This document shows, piece after piece, positions 62,101-64,000 of a DNA stretch of 64,000 bases. This stretch comes from Varroa destructor (taxonomy: Eukaryota; Arthropoda; Arachnida; Mesostigmata; Varroidae): assembly GCF_002443255.2 (NCBI RefSeq), contig NW_019211456.1, positions 49,288,486-49,352,485 of the forward strand, written 5' to 3'. Each line of letters starts with the position of its first letter. The stretch's first letter is position 1. Both the position numbers and the translations under genes were made by a program. Under the pieces are notes generated by a model that searched no databases, was not told where the DNA came from, and worked only from the letters and a program-made list of their open reading frames with translations.

Positions 62101-63264
62101 TGCTCTTAATAACGTTAGGCTTTTCCAGGTCATCGCGGTTCAGCTTGTCGGATTCGTTACTTAACAAGGTCCCGAGGGCAAGCGGTCCAGTAGTATGGTG
62201 GCCCAGCGCCCCTTCCTTTGTGCATTACTATATGACCCTTGTCTCGCCATCGCAAAAGCCTCAAATCCACAATGATATTTCAAAGGTTCTTCTCTTCCTA
62301 TCGTAGCGTAGACGATCTGTAAGTACGAGTCTAGCTGGGAGTTCTTCTTGCGCACATAAATTATAAGTGGTTTGAGGCCAAAGATCTAGACTTGTAGCCA
62401 CATAAAATACCATATCATATGACAGATAAATGGGTGCTCTCTGAAGTAGTGTTATCTCAGTGTTATACCAAACTAGGCGGAACGTTCAAGCAGAAAATGA
62501 TGTCTGAAAATCAATCCGAATATCCTCCTCGTCGTCTGAGCTCTGTTGACACATTCTTTTACGGCTCGCCTTTATTTAGATCACAGGCAAAAATAGTTAG
62601 TAAGTAAAATTTACCCTTTGTTATCATACCATTATGTCTCAAACGCGAACAGGTAAAAGGGTTTAATCTTCGGCTGCATACGACTAGTTCACTGTGTAAG
62701 TAAATAGGCAACTGGTTTATCAAATGGTTGGCAAAAAATAGTAACTGCAAATATTTCTAATGGCCTTTTTAGCTAATCAACTAATAATGTCACGATCCTT
62801 GGCCTCTTTGATACCAAGCAGTGCTCCAGCTAACGGCCAGCCAGTCTCTTGCTGGATCGTCGGTCTTATCTCATGTTTTTGTGGCCGTATCTCTGCGCTG
62901 TCATCAATAGGCGCACGTTAGCAGCAGTTATCGGACGGCCGTTACGGATCGACAACGTTAGCCAGTGATAACGGCGGCTGCCGTCGCCGCTGCTGCTACT
63001 CGCATAGAAAAACAGCAACAGACCTATCTGAATTAACTCTGCGCGAAACCTCCAAATCTCATCAGATTTGCTGATGTGCGGCTGCCGGCAGCGGCGCCAA
63101 TCGTGTAGAAGCGAGGAGGCTCACTGATGGGGGCAGTGGCTACGACGGCTCATCTTAGTTATTAAGTTATCGACACCGTTACCGCTGTCACCGCAACGAC
63201 CCTCGCCATGCTATCAAGTTAACATTTATCAAGTCGTCCGTATGCCGAAACCTTTGACGGACGT

Positions 63265-63280
63265 CGCACGCACGCACGCA
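63265..63280. repeat. (CGCA)4 tetranucleotide run
   Basis: Four perfect CGCA units, the same motif family as 56542. Confidence 0.95.
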
Positions 63281-63590
63281 AATGTAAGCTAGCCGTACAG
63301 CCTGTGCACATATATTATAACCTACATCTACAAGCGTCACGGTAAAGAAGAACCGTATCAAGGGGCGCAGATGCTACATTAATTTCTAGGCACAGTATCG
63401 ACTGATGGTCGAAAACTTATCGTCATATGCAATCGATATAGCCTTTTCTTCGCCGACCGAAACAGGCCCACTGGGCCGCTCGCAGGTAAAACTTGTATAA
63501 AATATTCCACCCTAGTGACGTTCACTATGTCTATTTTACAGCTGAACGTAGTCATGTGTCTTATAGTTTGCCTCATCTGCGTTTGCTTAC

Positions 63591-63633
63591 TTTGGTCTAG
63601 TGCGGTAGAAGAAAGGAAGGACCTGGCCGACAT
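63591..63633 (-). CDS. Weak candidate first exon
   Basis: The minus strand has ATG followed by 13 further codons (MSARSFLSSTALDQ, plus one base) that reach an AAA|GTAAGC donor. The peptide is Ser/Ala/Arg-rich with little acidity, loosely presequence-like. The donor core is good, but nothing upstream or downstream supports a gene. Confidence 0.07.
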
Positions 63634-63746
63634 TAGCTGATCGTTCGTTCATCACTGCCTCTATGTCTAGTTATTTTTATTATAGATCTATCTGTTCGAA
63701 TACATTTCTTTCCGTGCTCTGGCTACGTTTATTTGATTGACGTGTC

Positions 63747-63782
63747 GATCGCAGCGCTCCCTGTCGACAGGATCGCAGCGCT
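63747..63782. repeat. 12-bp palindrome between two 12-bp direct repeats
   Basis: GATCGCAGCGCT occurs at 63747-63758 and again at 63771-63782, a period of exactly 24. The palindrome CCTGTCGACAGG (63760-63771) fills the gap and shares its last base with the second copy. Confidence 0.9.
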
Positions 63783-64000
63783 GCTGCAATCGCCGTGCGT
63801 ACGAAATATTCTCTGTGACCGCTTGCTTATATTGACGTAGCGTTTATTAATGGTACTAAAATGAATGACGCAGCAACAGTACCGTTGTTGTTCGCCTTAT
63901 TCACTTACCACCGAACACTGCTTTGATAGACTGGTGTTTTGGTCGTTATTGTTATACTGCCGATGGTTCTCTCGCCCCCCCGCCCCATACCGTCCTCCTC

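Larger units (their letters stand above)
60001..64000. other. Region with no supported gene (60-64 kb)
   Basis: Small dyads occur at 60302-60316 (AGGTTC-TCG-GAACCT), 63053-63070 (CAAATCT-CATC-AGATTTG) and 63081-63092 (GCTGCCGGCAGC). A (CGCA)4 array lies at 63265, a palindrome flanked by direct repeats at 63747 and a C run at about 63975. All open frames are at most 95 codons without recognisable domains. A weak first-exon candidate on the minus strand is at 63591-63633. Confidence 0.75.

Overview
The window looks like eukaryotic nuclear DNA, most likely from an invertebrate animal. It has no operon-like packing, no long open frame with a recognisable protein family, intermediate base composition (roughly mid-40s percent GC, judged by eye), and many simple-sequence tracts of the kinds common in animal intron and intergenic DNA: (TA)n, (CA)n, (TC)n, CAG/CAA and CCG triplets, poly-G and poly-A/T. 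The abundance of CAN and TTG triplets resembles arthropod genomes (insects, mites), but that is an impression, not an identification.

No gene can be annotated with confidence. Every open frame I read is short, lacks a family signature, overlaps frames on the other strand, or owes its length to a simple repeat that contains no stop codon. The few best protein-coding candidates are short exon-like segments with good splice consensus: a possible first exon encoding a mitochondrial-presequence-like peptide (24151-24231, +), two possible internal exons on the minus strand (20271-20325 and 19624-19707), and weaker ones near 8273, 9762, 16292 and 63591. All are low confidence. I see no convincing tRNA, rRNA or known microRNA gene, no CRISPR array and no recognisable transposase or reverse transcriptase.

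What can be supported directly is a layer of repeats and secondary-structure motifs. Simple repeats are spread through the window, including four separate tetranucleotide arrays of five units each. There are also compact perfect or near-perfect inverted repeats: 13-bp stems at 5403 and 24540, an 11-bp stem carrying two CACGTG sites at 40922, and 10-12 bp stems at 4973, 14711, 22501, 32977 and 52566. Near the right end a 12-bp perfect palindrome sits between two copies of a 12-bp repeat (63747-63782).

The most economical reading is intergenic or long-intron DNA of an animal genome. I found no evidence of a new multi-gene system. The strong hairpins, the dual E-box inverted repeat, the 63.7 kb repeat-palindrome and the splice-flanked exon candidates are the items worth checking.
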